From Paulinella micropora (lineage: Eukaryota; Cercozoa; Imbricatea; Euglyphida): a stretch of DNA of 34,103 nt. The stretch's first letter is position 1; the number at the start of each line of letters is the position of its first letter. Below are positions 20,204-32,446 of this stretch, in pieces. A program made the translations under genes and the position numbers. Below the pieces are notes generated by a model. That model saw only the letters and a list, made by a program, of their open reading frames with translations. It did no database searches and was not told the origin of the DNA. The stretch is from contig BJOX01000062.1 of NCBI GenBank assembly GCA_009731375.1, forward strand, positions 978,677-1,012,779. The letters run 5' to 3'.

Positions 20204-20953
20204 CTAACAAGGGGTAATTTCTTTATCTTGTTTCTTAGCGTGATATCCGCAAAATAGGCCATACGTCAGACGAGAAGCTTGCACAGCGTTAGGCCCCTTT
20301 TTGTCTTTCTCAAGGGAGATCTGACAAGGACTGTTTTTCTTGTTTTTCCCGTGACATTTAAGGGACCTCGGTTTGTCTCGACTATACCTCCCAATGGTTG
20401 TTGGAGGTGTTTTAGGGGCTGAATTCTGACGCTGTGGGGTGTTTGTGGAGATGCCCCTTGGTAGCTGACTACGAGAGCGTGAGATGGGTGGGGGTGATAA
20501 CTCACTCCCTTTTGGTGTGGCGGAGGGACTCCCTTCGTCACTTTGATTTGATGACAGGGGACGAACCCCTGGCTCAGTCTGGGGTTCCCCAGACTCGACA
20601 TTCGCTCTCTCCCTGCCTCTCTCTTCATCAGGGGTTTCCCCAGTTTCATCTGGGACATCTCCCCCCAGGAAAACGAGTAAAGAGTCGCTAATGGTTTCTG
20701 TATCCCCTTCCTGTTCTTCCTCTCTGATGAGGTTTACGTCTTTGTGAGACTTTTTGTTTTTAGTGTTCTGAGGTTTTCCCTTTTTCTTCTTTTTGTCGTT
20801 CTTGTCTTCGCTCACTTGACTTTTCGTTCGGGGTTTCTTCGCTGGGCAATACTTCTTTGTGTGGCCTTTGTCATTACATTCAAAACAAGTGCCTTTAGGC
20901 CACCATTCTTCCTTCTTTTTAAACTTTCTGTGCTTGCCCTTACCCCATCCCCC
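20204..20953 (-). pseudogene. Retroelement nucleocapsid with CCHC zinc knuckle and basic/Ser-rich tail
   Basis: The frame opens after a TGA near 20956 and runs to the TAG at 20206-20204. Near its start is a perfect CX2CX4HX4C knuckle, CFECNDKGHTKKYC (20887-20846), preceded by a Lys-rich stretch and EEWWPKG. It is followed by Lys-rich, acidic and Ser/Pro-rich segments with SRSRSQLPRG. This is a Gag nucleocapsid. The reading frame is offset from the capsid-like frame upstream (break in a G run near 20.95 kb). No protease, RT or integrase follows, so this is a fragment of a second retroelement, distinct from the complete one at 24.5-33.4 kb, whose gag shows no such knuckle. Confidence 0.75.
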
Positions 20954-21086
20954 TCATCTCCCTGATCACCTAACATGAGGTTTGTCTCTCTCTTCTGCCT
21001 CGTGTTCTTGTCAGGCCTCTTCTTCTTCTCTTCTCCCTTCCACTTGTCCTTTCTCCATAGTGCCCATGTGTCTCTCGCACTCTCTA

Positions 21087-21479
21087 CTAGGTCATCGAAT
21101 TGGGTCTTAGGTTAGGTGGTAGGTTGAAATGTTGTGCTTTGAAATTCTCTCCGTATGCGGGGTGTCGTGAGAGCTTTACAAGGAGTCCTCTTACGAGGTC
21201 ATCCTCGTCAAAGGGATGTGTTCGATGACTCTCTACCTCTCCTTTCAGGGCAATATAGTCATTCAACCATGCATCGACATTTTGTGACAGTCCTGGTTTG
21301 GGGTACATGTCTTCGAATATCTGTGCTTTAATATGTTTGTGGACCCCCGTGATTGAACCAAACTTGGCCCTAACTGCCTCTATTAGCTCTATCGGTCCAT
21401 TCACTGTCTTAGTGCGCAAATATCGTACAACAACAGGGTGAGAGAAAGCGACAGACAGAATGAGTTGCAGTGTACGCAT
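21087..21479 (-). pseudogene. Retroelement Gag capsid-like domain
   Basis: A 130-codon frame with features of LTR-retrotransposon Gag: a helix-rich region containing ELIEAVRAKFG, AWLNDYIALKGEVESH and DEDDLVRGLLVKLSRHP. The order (a helix with LI..V...FG, then W...Y..L...V, then EDDLV..LL..L) resembles Ty1/copia-type Gag (UBN2/Retrotran_gag families), from memory. After NLPPN the frame shifts; the next frame continues with a Trp/Lys-rich segment toward the knuckle at 20.87 kb. The frame is open upstream of the Met at 21479. Confidence 0.65.
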
Positions 21480-21620
21480 GCGTTCATAATGTTTCTTCTC
21501 TTTCTGTATGGTTCTTACTCTTAATGTGTGTGCTCGTTTGGAGTGTTTTCTCTTCTCGCGCTTCAGTCTCTTAGCTCTCTTCTCTCTCCAATGTGTCTTC
21601 TGTTCTTCTGACAGTTTTGC

Positions 21621-21887
21621 CTAATCTTTTGATTTGTCTACTGCAGGTGTCTTGCCCTCTTCCTTTTTCGTTTTAGATCTCTGTCTAGCGCCGTCTGAGA
21701 CGCTGCCTTCAGTGTCTGATCCGGAGTCCGGAGTGTCCTCTGACTCTGGCTTGTCTGGCAACTCCCTTTCCTCTACTTCCATCGCTTTCGCAGGATCGTA
21801 GGGATATTTAACCTTAGCTTTAGCTGGGTCAAGGAACGCCAGCGTGACGCACTCACCATGCCAGGCACTGATGCCTCTGGCATAGTT
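21621..21887 (-). pseudogene. Acidic N-terminal part of the same gag-like region
   Basis: An 88-codon open stretch between two TAG codons. It contains ISAWHGECVTLAFLDP, then PYDPAKAMEVEERELPDKP and ESEDTPDSGSDTEGSVSDG, followed by Lys-rich sequence. A frameshift lies between it and the Gag frame at 21.56 kb. The acidic Ser-rich linker and position support its belonging to the same element. Function unknown. Confidence 0.45.
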
Positions 21888-22000
21888 CTATTGACAAATC
21901 AACTATCCAAGTGAAATTGAAATAGCTATGACTAACGTTAAGATATATCCGTCCCGCCGGAAACTGAATCTGCACAATTTTTCAAACTGCGAAATGTTAT

Positions 22001-22260
22001 TACTGGGTACATTGAAGTGTCAAACTCAGCCATAAAATTTTAGTTAAGGGCCAGATTTCAGATTAGCGGTCAGATTTCGAATTAGTGGTCAGAATTCAAA
22101 TTAGTTCAATTTGTCAGCTATATACGTCCGCAAAATCTGAATCATTTTTGCGAAATGTTACCGTTAAAGTAATTAATCTAAAATCTGACCGCTAATCTGA
22201 AACCTGACCCTTAACTCAAATTTGATGGCTGAGTTTGACACTTGAATGTAACCAGCAATA
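22001..22260. repeat. Foldback sequence (about 76-bp imperfect inverted arms)
   Basis: The left arm contains AAGTGTCAAACTCAGCCAT and GATTTCAGATTAGCGGTCAG; the right arm, in reverse complement, contains the same words with about ten mismatches. The centre holds a further related phrase (CGAAATGTTA) that also occurs outside the left arm, so the element has direct as well as inverted repeats. It resembles a MITE or foldback element. The same hairpin appears at 23100-23359 in the duplicated copy. Confidence 0.75.
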
Positions 22261-22341
22261 CCGTTAAATTGCACTAATTCGAATTCCGTGTGTTCATTCG
22301 AATCTCTCTCTCTCTCTCTCTCTCAGAGTCTCTCTCTTTCC

Positions 22342-22378
<37 letters not shown>

Positions 22379-22388
22379 NNNNNNNNNN
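22379..22388. other. 10-N scaffold gap
   Basis: A fixed-length 10-N spacer, like those at 15649-15658 and 23775-23784. Here it separates two identical 1089-bp ends. Confidence 0.99.
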
Positions 22389-23397
22389 GTCCTGGTTTGG
22401 GGTACATGTCTTCGAATATCTGTGCTTTAATATGTTTGTGGACCCCCGTGATTGAACCAAACTTGGCCCTAACTGCCTCTATTAGCTCTATCGGTCCATT
22501 CACTGTCTTAGTGCGCAAATATCGTACAACAACAGGGTGAGAGAAAGCGACAGACAGAATGAGTTGCAGTGTACGCATGCGTTCATAATGTTTCTTCTCT
22601 TTCTGTATGGTTCTTACTCTTAATGTGTGTGCTCGTTTGGAGTGTTTTCTCTTCTCGCGCTTCAGTCTCTTAGCTCTCTTCTCTCTCCAATGTGTCTTCT
22701 GTTCTTCTGACAGTTTTGCCTAATCTTTTGATTTGTCTACTGCAGGTGTCTTGCCCTCTTCCTTTTTCGTTTTAGATCTCTGTCTAGCGCCGTCTGAGAC
22801 GCTGCCTTCAGTGTCTGATCCGGAGTCCGGAGTGTCCTCTGACTCTGGCTTGTCTGGCAACTCCCTTTCCTCTACTTCCATCGCTTTCGCAGGATCGTAG
22901 GGATATTTAACCTTAGCTTTAGCTGGGTCAAGGAACGCCAGCGTGACGCACTCACCATGCCAGGCACTGATGCCTCTGGCATAGTTCTATTGACAAATCA
23001 ACTATCCAAGTGAAATTGAAATAGCTATGACTAACGTTAAGATATATCCGTCCCGCCGGAAACTGAATCTGCACAATTTTTCAAACTGCGAAATGTTATT
23101 ACTGGGTACATTGAAGTGTCAAACTCAGCCATAAAATTTTAGTTAAGGGCCAGATTTCAGATTAGCGGTCAGATTTCGAATTAGTGGTCAGAATTCAAAT
23201 TAGTTCAATTTGTCAGCTATATACGTCCGCAAAATCTGAATCATTTTTGCGAAATGTTACCGTTAAAGTAATTAATCTAAAATCTGACCGCTAATCTGAA
23301 ACCTGACCCTTAACTCAAATTTGATGGCTGAGTTTGACACTTGAATGTAACCAGCAATACCGTTAAATTGCACTAATTCGAATTCCGTGTGTTCATT

Positions 23398-24510
<1,113 letters not shown>

Positions 24511-24516
24511 ACACAC

Positions 24517-24732
24517 TGTACTACCCCCAACGATAGCTCAATGGAAGAGTAAGTCGGTAACATAACCAAACACAGTCCTCAAAAAGAGAATGATGTCTCG
24601 TTATATTAGCTCAGTGACGCAAAGACAAAACGTCGCCAAAAGACCAGGATCAAATTGGCATTTCAGACGTGTCCGGCCAGACGAAATCTATAAATCAGTT
24701 TTTACCGGATAATTCGGGGGGTGATGTCCACA
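24517..24732 (-). repeat. 3' LTR (216 bp)
   Basis: Same termini as the 5' LTR (TGTGGACATC ... TAGTACA in element sense). The direct repeat stops exactly at 24517 and 24732. A polypurine tract abuts its inner edge and CA repeat its outer edge. Confidence 0.88.
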
Positions 24733-24747
24733 GTACCCCCTCCTTTA
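24733..24747 (-). promoter_or_regulatory. Polypurine tract
   Basis: Element sense reads TAAAGGAGGGGGTAC directly before the 3' LTR start TGTGGAC. A purine run at this position primes plus-strand DNA synthesis in LTR elements. Confidence 0.8.
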
Positions 24748-25630
24748 TGACGGAACTTCGTTTCCGACATGATAATCTTTCAACTGATTTCTTTTCTGAC
24801 TAAGATTCGTTTAGAGTTATGTATGAAGATACATCAACCCACGAATGAGCCTTTATAAAACAACAATGATACTTGCCCGACTAAGATTCGTTTAGAACTA
24901 TGTATGAAGATACATCAACCCACGAATTAGCCTTTATAAAACAACAATGATACTTGCCCCGGTACCAATCCCATATATACTCTAGCACATTCAGTATATA
25001 TTAAAACCTTCCTCTTTCTTCTGTCGATAAGATATTTGTGCAGTATGTCCAAGTATAATGTTTTATGGGTGATAATGTAATGTCGCCATTTCCATAATAT
25101 TGCATATACAATAACTGGTCGTCGGTTTCCATAAATACATTTACATGTTGTGAAGACATACCCTTGTATAAATCGGTATCATTTAATATAGTGTCAGGTG
25201 ATCAAGTCTGACGATTATATCCGAAGTTAGGTTGAGTGCGCCCTAACCTTGCGATATGCCAACACACATAGACATCGATGAAATCCGGTGTAGCAGTTCA
25301 TGTTATTAATATGTCAGTTCCTTTGATTAGACTGTAGAGTCTTTAATGAGATCATCATTCTGGTACTAATTCGGGTCGTATCCAGGAAACACCATCGCTC
25401 ACTCAAATAGCGATCCCGTAACGGTGCTGTTTCGTTGCCGTCTCGTCTGTCTCTGCCGAAGCAAGAGAATAGAATACCTATTTTTTTTTCAGCTGTGTCT
25501 TGTTAATGTCTAGAAGAATGAATGCTGTAGTAGCTGTAATATCTAAGTAAGGTTGTCGGAACGATTTTGGATCAATGCTATGTTCGCAATCGATCAGGTC
25601 CACAATACTTCTAGAGAAAAAAAATACTTA
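24748..25630 (-). other. 3' untranslated region of the LTR element with an 81-bp tandem repeat
   Basis: No open frame of note. 24798-24959 holds two copies of an 81-bp unit (GACTAAGATTCGTTTAGA ... TGATACTTGCCC) differing at about three positions. It lies between the last coding frame and the polypurine tract. Confidence 0.75.
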
Positions 25631-25885
25631 CTATAGACGCCGTTTACGCGCGCGGACTCCTTTACCTGGTGGAGGACCTCCAACCAAAGTTAAGTCTAAG
25701 GTAGACTGTTCGAGGACGTCCCAAATTTTGTGAGGGATTGCGCCTTGTGCCAAGTCAAAAGGAATGTCTAGCACCCCTCGTGGTAGTGCTTGTATGGTCC
25801 ACGCGGTATGATCTTTATCTGTAGGAGATATAGTATCATCCCATATCTCAAGTTTCTTGGCGTCTTTATAATTACTGGAAGGCAT
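25631..25885 (-). pseudogene. C-terminal tail of the polyprotein
   Basis: The frame continuing the integrase tail reads PSSNYKDAKKLEIWDDTISP and ends VGGPPPGKGVRARKRRL, a very basic terminus, before TAG at 25633-25631. Assignment is by contiguity with the preceding frame. The basic end may bind nucleic acid or direct nuclear entry; this is inference. Confidence 0.55.
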
Positions 25886-27564
25886 TGTCTTACTTTAGGA
25901 TCTTCCACTTGATCCAGACTCCTCCAGAAATGTAAGACTGGTTGAATGGTTTGTGCCGCAGTCGAAATTCGATTCGATCGCGTATGGCGTTTGTGAGGTA
26001 CTGCCATGACTCTCATGAGATATAAATCTGAGAGCGTGTCATCGGCTACGTGTTGGGCCGCAGGCCTCACCAAGTAAAAAGCGTCTTTGGCCCATGAAAT
26101 ATGTCCAATCGCATCTCCTTCTTTCCAACTAGGGTGAACGAGAGTGTCATTGCCCGCGCGAGGGTCTTGATCTCCGTCATCGCTCCCCTCTTGATGGACT
26201 CCTTGCGAACGTGCCGTCCTTATCGCCTTTCTCGGTCGGTCGTAGATAAGGTCATTTTGCGCTCTCCTTATTTGCGCCTCCGTGAACTTTCCTTCCGGCA
26301 CGTTCGACTCCACCCTTTTGCGGGTCTGAGTCCCCGCCGCACTTTTGCGGTCGGTGGCCCGCTTGTTCTCCAGCTCAGCCTCCTCCTTCTCCGCAATTGG
26401 TGCCCTGTAGGCATCCCGTTCCGAGATATCCTCCTGACGGATTGGTGGGACCTCTTTAAAGTCAGCCTCCATCCGTTTGAGTGCTTGATCAACGGACTCA
26501 TCTTCAAGTAGGAAGGGATCATACTTAATCAGCCTTCGTACATTGACTATTTGAACTTTCCCTCTGCCCCTGATTTTATAATTCAAAGGCCCCATCTGTT
26601 CCATGATCTGGTATGGTCCTTTCCAGTGGATGAACAGCTTCGAGCTGACTCCCTGAGGAACCTGAGGATGATACAGTAGTACAATATCCCTGACATGAAA
26701 TCTGACGTGATCCAGGTGTGCCTGCCTGACACCTTCAGCATCAGTCTTCCTGCGCTCCGCCTCCCTATGCGCCTGTACTATTTGCTCCGCCTCCATCTTC
26801 GCCCGAAGTCTCACCCCAAACAGCTCATCCTGATCTGCCCATGAATCTTTTGGGTGCAGCAGTGAGGCTGGGATGGCGGGCTCACGCCCATATACCAATT
26901 GGTATGGCGAGACGGAACCTTTTGAACCACCTAACGCTGTAGAGGGTAGGCAATTCATAGCAAAGGCAAACGAGGATGCTGCCTCCACCCATGCCTTTTG
27001 GTTCTCCTTCTTCATACAATACATCTTCAGCGCGGCCTTGAGGGGTCTATGCACCCGCTCTATCTTGCCGTTCGCTCTGGGGTTATAGGCGGTGACATAT
27101 TGCCATTTCATGCCGTAATATGCAGATAGCTTGTCGATGACTTCATTATTAAAGTCAGGGCCTCGATCTGAGCATATTTTTCTCGGCACCCCAATCTGTG
27201 AGATGATCCTGTCAATCAACGCCTTGGCTGTTGTTTCGCTCGTAACGTCTTTGACTGGGACCCCCCATACATAGTTGGTGGCTCTGTCTATGGCCGTTAG
27301 AAGGTATCTGTAACCTTCCGTCGTGACCGGGAAAGGTCATACATGATCGGTGTGTAAGAACTCGAACATTCCTAAGTGTAAAGGAAAAGTCCCGATCAGG
27401 CCAAAATTTGCCTTCAATGGTGTTTTGGATGTCTTGCATGGGATGCATGCATTGACCTGTTCATCAATATTCTCCTTCATCTTCTTCCACCAAAGTCGTC
27501 TCGAAATGAACATATGCGTTCTTTGCCCGGGACCCCAGTAGTGGGCAGTTATGAGCAGCGACAA
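25768..27564 (-). pseudogene. Integrase of the LTR element, with in-frame TGA
   Basis: The zinc-binding part reads ITAHYWGPGQRTHMFISRRL and CIPCKTSK; one of the two His of the HHCC motif is not at its usual place (G-P-G where G-H-x-G is common). The DDE core has the first Asp in HTDHV (codon 27348-27346), followed three codons later by TGA at 27339-27337 in the same frame. It then runs ICSDRGPDFNNE (second Asp) and NGKIERVHRP (Glu), with 35 residues between them as in retroviral-type integrases. The C-terminal part has LFIHWKGPYQIMEQMGPLNY, a GPY/F module. No chromodomain is recognised. A long charged tail follows and the frame changes near 25.9 kb. Confidence 0.88.
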
Positions 27565-27824
27565 AAATGATGTGTCTGAGTCTCAGGAACCCAGAGAGTC
27601 CATTTGTCTGGTTGTGATGCATAGCGCCCGTGTTGGCCTTTGTACCACAAGAGACCGTCTCTCCACCCCATCTCCTTCTGTTGCTCCTTAATCTCCTTCG
27701 CCATTTTCAGCTCGTTCGGGTTCTTGTATAGCTGTATTAGCTCTTTGAACTCCGGATCGAGAGCCTGTTGCTGTCTCAATGCAGTGGGTGAGGCTATGTG
27801 GATAGTCCCATCCTCTAGCTGCAC
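27549..27824 (-). pseudogene. RNase H-integrase linker
   Basis: The segment reads EDGTIHIASPTALRQQQALD, then IQLYKNPNELKMAKEIKEQQ and GLLWYKGQ, the standard N-terminal lead-in of Ty3-type integrase (L..DG.L.....). The frame is lost in a T run near 27563, just before the zinc-binding domain. Confidence 0.75.
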
Positions 27825-27950
27825 TCCTATCCTCTCAGGGTTTTCGTCTAACTCCTCCTTGTTCTCCTGCGGGGGTTCCGCATATGCTTCTTGCTTAACT
27901 CTTCTTGTTTTATCTCCGCCTTCATATTCTCATATGCTTCATAGGACCAC

Positions 27951-29333
27951 TCAATCCTCGAGGACATGTGCTGTACAACATATCCCATGATCCGGACCTT
28001 GCGGGCTATGACGTAGACCCGATCGGTTATATCGGACCCCTCTCGCCATCTGCATCGACTCGATATGATGCACTTCGTATGTGCAGTCTGGGGATAGATC
28101 CTCCATTTCTGCTGATGATACGAGAGCTGCCACTTCTGAGTGAAACTCTAGCCTGGAGAGGCTGTCAGCGACAACATTTCGCTTGCCGGGTAGATGGACC
28201 ATTGTAAAATTGAAACATGACAAGAATGCCTGCCATCTCGCTAGACGGCCAGTCTGTTCATGATTCATCAGCCATAGTAAATTCTGGTGATTAGTCATTA
28301 CTATAAACTGAGGTCCACCCCATAAATACTCTCTCAACCGTTTGAGGGCCCAGACCACCGCCAGTGCCTCTCTCTGTCTCGTACAATAGTTTCGCTCCGC
28401 CGAGCACAACTTTTTACTTATAAACATGATCGGGCGCAACTTTTTCTCCTCATCTTCCTGTTGTAAGACTGCGCCGATCGCGAACTTTGATGCGTCTGTG
28501 TCGACTACGAATTGCTTCGAAAAGTCGGGCATCATCAGCACGAGTCCGCCATCCTTCGGATCTTTGTAGATGAGATCTTTGAGCGTGTTGTACGCTTCTA
28601 AGGCTTCATCATCCCACTTCTCAAAATCACCGAAGTCGATCATTCTCTCCAACTTAGCCCGAGTTGCACCCCAATTGGGTATGAACTGGCTGTAATATTG
28701 CGCCATCGCAAGAAATGAGTGCAGCTCTGTGCGATTCTTCGGTCTCTGCCAGCTCATGATCTCCTCCCTCTTCTCTTTGGATATCGAGACTCTGTTGTAA
28801 GAGATTTCGTACCCCAAATATGTCACACTTGTCTTTGCGAGTTGACATTTCTTCAAATTACATTTCAGGCCAAATAGTTTGATACGCCTGAAAATGTCTG
28901 TTACATGGTCGATGTGCTCTTCCATCGTATTGGAGTACACGATAATGTCATCGATGTAACAAAATGCGTACTCTCCCGCCTTCTGTCCTCTTCTCCTCAT
29001 GAAACCTCCCTCTGTCTGGTCATCATATTTGCTACTCAGCATGCTTTGCATCGCTTTCTGAAAGAGTCCCGGAGCCTGTTTGAGTCCCATCGGAAGTACT
29101 TTCCACTGATATATCTCCATTCCTACTACAAATGCAGTCAGCAATCTGGACTTTTCATCCAGTGGAATTTGCCAGAAGCCATTCTTCAGATCAATGACTG
29201 AATATAACTTGGCGTTCCGCGATACTCGCCTTCCTTCTTCAAGAGTAGATAATGGATTTCGTTCCTCCTCTAAAATTTTATTGACGCGGGCATAGTTAAC
29301 CGTTAAGCGCCATTCTCCTCCCGGTTTAGGCAC
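27951..29333 (-). pseudogene. Reverse transcriptase-RNase H of the LTR element
   Basis: The frame starts at VPKPGGEWRLTVNYARVNK. RT motifs: YSVIDLKNGFWQIPL (motif A, Asp at residue 48), LPMGLKQAPGLFQKAM (motif B), YIDDIIVYS (catalytic YIDD, residues 127-130), then LGYEIS. The motif B to C spacing is longer than usual by roughly 15-20 residues (EGGFMRRRGQKAG). RNase H follows: VVDTDASKFAIGAVLQQ, TRQREALAVVWALKRLREYL and NVVADSLSRL. The third acidic position reads MTNHQNLLWL, where Ty3-type enzymes normally have TDH. The enzyme copies the element RNA into DNA in cytoplasmic particles. The frame is lost near 28.05 kb and again near 27.92 kb in the connection to integrase. Confidence 0.9.
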
Positions 29334-30103
29334 CAGTCTCGGTTGGAAACTATTGGAGATGTCGATCTCTCAATGAAATCCTCATCGAGTAACTGTCGTG
29401 CTTGTTCTTCTGCGATCTTTGCTTCATGTATACTCAGATTTGCCCGTCGTGGCGCCGGGAAAGGCTCAGCACCTGGTATTTTACAAATAACCGCAGTGAA
29501 GTCTTCCGGCTTGACACCTCCCGCTTGAGGGGGGTCAAAAATCATTTTGTTCGCCTTCAATCTCTCTTTCAAAACCTCTTTCTCCTTCTCCGTACCTGCT
29601 CCTCCTGCCAATTTCTCGTCTATCGCCGCCTTAAACTCCTCCTCTGACATTCTCTTGTGATGCTTGAGGGGTGCTCTGTCCTCCTCCAAGCCCAACTCTT
29701 CTTCTGATATATCGTCCATTCCCGTTTTTTCATATGTGGCAGTGTCTGGTTCGTCGTCCTCCGCCAGACCTACCAACATATCTATTAATCTCGCATATTG
29801 CAACGGAGCTTTTCGGGTGTAGAAACCATCGAAGCATGTGAATGCTTGAGGAATCAATTTCAACTTGTCCTGGTCTCTGAGCTTCCGCTTGTATGCACTG
29901 CTCTGCTCACGAGTCCCGAGACGACAAGCCACCACTAAGTGTTGCTTCCGTGAGGGCACCGGTATCGGATGATCAATAAGCCGGTCCCGTATCTCCTGCG
30001 CCCATATCGCCTTCTCATTGTACGGGAGTATAACCGTATATGGTTTATTGTTTTCAAAAAGAGTGCGGAGGCACTTTTCACTTCTGTCAGTGAGCGCGGC
30101 CAC
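29303..30103 (-). pseudogene. Pol segment upstream of reverse transcriptase
   Basis: This frame takes over from the protease frame at about 30105. It is a linker rich in charged residues (MDDISEEELGLEEDRAPLKH, GTEKEKEVLKERLKANKMIF) leading into the RT N-terminus: EPFPAPRRANLSIHEAKIAE, then LLDEDFIERSTSPIVSNR, which corresponds to the usual Y.....E...I..LL..G.I..S.SP..S. block. A frame change at about 29335 separates it from the RT core. Confidence 0.75.
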
Positions 30104-31281
30104 GTAGGCTCGTCACCCCAGAATTCGGTAATAAAGCTTTTAATATCTTCTGCCGGGATATCAGGGAGTCGTCCCCTTCTCCTCGGTATAAACTCCTGTC
30201 TGTCCTTCTCTTCCACCTTTACGTGAAAGCAATACCCGTTGGTAATATATACATCGGCCCCTGCTCCTTCTTCAAATCTCGCCAGCGATGGGCACCTTTT
30301 TCCCATGCATATAATCTCCTCTTTCCCCTTTTCAATGAGATCGTCTATCGACTTTTTATCCCATTGTGTAGGGACTGTAGCCGTATAGACCTCCGCCTCT
30401 CTCTTGTCTGACAGGGTTGAACCATCGTTAGACACCGCGTCCGTTGGCATATATGCCTCATATGCGTGTGTAATGGCCACTTGTTTCCCTTCCGATGCTA
30501 CCCCTAGGTGTAGGGCCTCGTATGAGTCAATAGCATGGAGAGAGTCGACAGTATATTCTTCTCCTGGCTCTACGCCGTATATGACTCTTTTGGCGGCGCA
30601 ATCAATCACTACGTTCATTGTCGCCAGTTGGTCGTACGACAAAAGAACAGATCCGTGGTATTCGGGGACAACGTACAAGTCCACTCGATATACTCGTCCG
30701 GATTTCAATTTAAAATTTAAAGTGATGATGCCCGTTATATCCGTCCGACTACTAACTCCTTTCAAGGTGCCAGATGATTTTTTCATATTAGTTTCTAAGC
30801 ACGCATGGTGTTTCGTAGTAAATTTCCGGCCGACAATATTAATATTCGCCATAGTATCATTACCAACGTTGAAAAAGGTATTTAATGTTTCACAAAAAAG
30901 GTTTGTATAGCATAAAGCGTCTGGCCGGTGACTTTTTAAGGCCAATACAAGGAGCTTGTGTTCTAAAATCTGTATCCTTTTCTCGAGGTTCGCCTCCTCC
31001 TCCCTTTCCGCCGTTTTTGTAATGTCTTTTTGGGTATTGTTCACAGGCGAAGGATGATTGTCCTTGCTTTCTCTGTTTGAGACCGTGAGGAGAGGTTGAT
31101 GTCCTCCATCCTCCTTGTCTATTGTCTGTCTCGGCAAGTTGATAAGATTGATTGCCGGTTCCATTCTTACTTTCTTTGGCTGTGGCTGCGACGGGCCCGC
31201 CTGCTTTCTCTTTGCCAGCGCTTTACTCGCCTGCCTATTAGCAGCACTGTTTGTTGTCGTGATGGGTGTACTGGTATTGTA
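29935..31281 (-). pseudogene. Retropepsin-like protease region with linker
   Basis: The open frame starts after a TAG at 31284-31282 and includes a basic patch (KRKQAGPSQPQPKKVR), a coiled-coil-like EREEEANLEKRIQILEHKLL, then the protease-like core. The active-site segment reads NDTMANINIV (about 30866-30837), where retropepsins usually have D-T/S-G-A. Later VDLYVVPEYHGSVLLSYDQL and NVVIDC fit the flap-to-C-terminal strand pattern (ILG.D.L...V.ID). The Met in place of the active-site Gly suggests an inactive or divergent enzyme. The genuine frame ends near 30105, where the coding sequence moves to another frame; the rest down to 29935 is out-of-frame read-through. Confidence 0.6.
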
Positions 31282-31672
31282 CTACCTTTGAGTTGGTCTG
31301 TGGCCTGCTGTGGGCTCTTAGACTCACTGGTACCCTTGGTTGGTACCTGCACAGGGGTGTATTGTGCAATGTTTGCTGTTCGTTTTTCTTCCTCCTTCTC
31401 TAGTCATTGGACTACCTCAAATCTGTTACCTGAGTCGGCATCAGTGTCGGTAGTGGTTGCGCCTGATGTCGCATAGGCCTGTGGTGCTGAGGAACTCGAG
31501 CTTGAGCTCGAGCCGTCTGCCCAGCCCCCATCTCTGTGGTACGGGCGCTCTGCGCTGCCGTATCCACCTCGGCCAACCCATCAGCTCTGTTATTATTTGG
31601 GATTGTTGTGAGAGGGCCTTTAATGCGAGTGTGATTCTTCGTGTGGGCCCATTGCTTCCATGTTGGTTTTTG

Positions 31673-32290
31673 CTACTTCCCCTCAAAGAGGGCCGTATGG
31701 AGCTGTGTGAGGCGTTCAAGCACCTGACAAGACTGGTCAACCTCCTCGCAAACAGGATGTTGCCTTGTGTTGTCTTTCAGGGCTTTGTACATCTCGTTGT
31801 AAGCCCGTGTGAAGGCAGTTACAAAAGCCTCAAGGGCAAACTCAATGCCACTTTGGTTTCTACCTTCGAACTTTCTTTCTAGATTCTTGATATCAGTGGG
31901 GACACCACAGACAGACAGCCATGCTGCAGTTGTGCGTTTATTTTTCCACTGTATGTTTGTGCGTTCATGAAATTCCGCAACGAGCACAGCAGCGTAGAGT
32001 GTTGCAGATATGTCGTATATGTCGCACAGTGTAAGAGTGTCGCCATATTTGATATCCTGCAATGGCACTCTTTCTTCCTCAGACCTCACTTTGTTGAAGA
32101 GAGGCTTCGCAAGGCAGGGAATTTCGATCAGGAGGTTGCTTTGACCTTATCCTGGTCTATTCCTTTTCTCGTAAGGAATGTAGATGTGTATTTTATAATA
32201 GGTTGGGTAGTTAAGGAAGAAGGACTCTTCATCATCATATGTAGCCAACTGTTCCCATGTATTTGGGACATTCTGGCCAACATCCTCCAT
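31673..32290 (-). pseudogene. Gag-like ORF of the LTR element
   Basis: From the ATG at 32290 (MEDVGQNVPNTWEQLATY) the frame runs to a TAG at 31675-31673, interrupted in frame by TAA at 32149-32147. After the TAA it contains RTTAAWLSVCGVPTDIKNLE, then RKFEGRNQSGIEFALEAFV and a helix-rich end. I assign Gag by position, directly after PBS and leader and before the protease; the sequence itself matches no family I recognise. No CCHC knuckle is present. Downstream, 31.67-31.28 kb shows further frame changes through Ser-rich and Lys-rich linker sequence. Confidence 0.6.
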
Positions 32291-32358
32291 CTCCTCTCTC
32301 TCTCTGCCTCTGTCAGTGGAGAGCTTCCAGTCTGACCTGCACTCGCTTCTTGTGCATC

Positions 32359-32413
<55 letters not shown>

Positions 32414-32446
32414 TCCCCCCCACCCCCCCCCCCCCCCCCCCCCCCC

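Larger units (their letters stand above)
21290..22378. repeat. 1089-bp direct duplication, copy 1 (contig end)
   Basis: This segment runs from inside the Gag frame through the acidic region and a foldback sequence into a CT tract, stopping at a 10-N gap. It recurs at 22389-23477 with no difference seen by eye. Confidence 0.95.

Noticed and set aside
24517-24732. The 216-bp direct repeats as a tRNA-derived SINE
   Set aside because: The TG/CA termini, PBS, PPT and enclosed gag-pol make them LTRs; the tRNA-like words are kept only as a minor observation.
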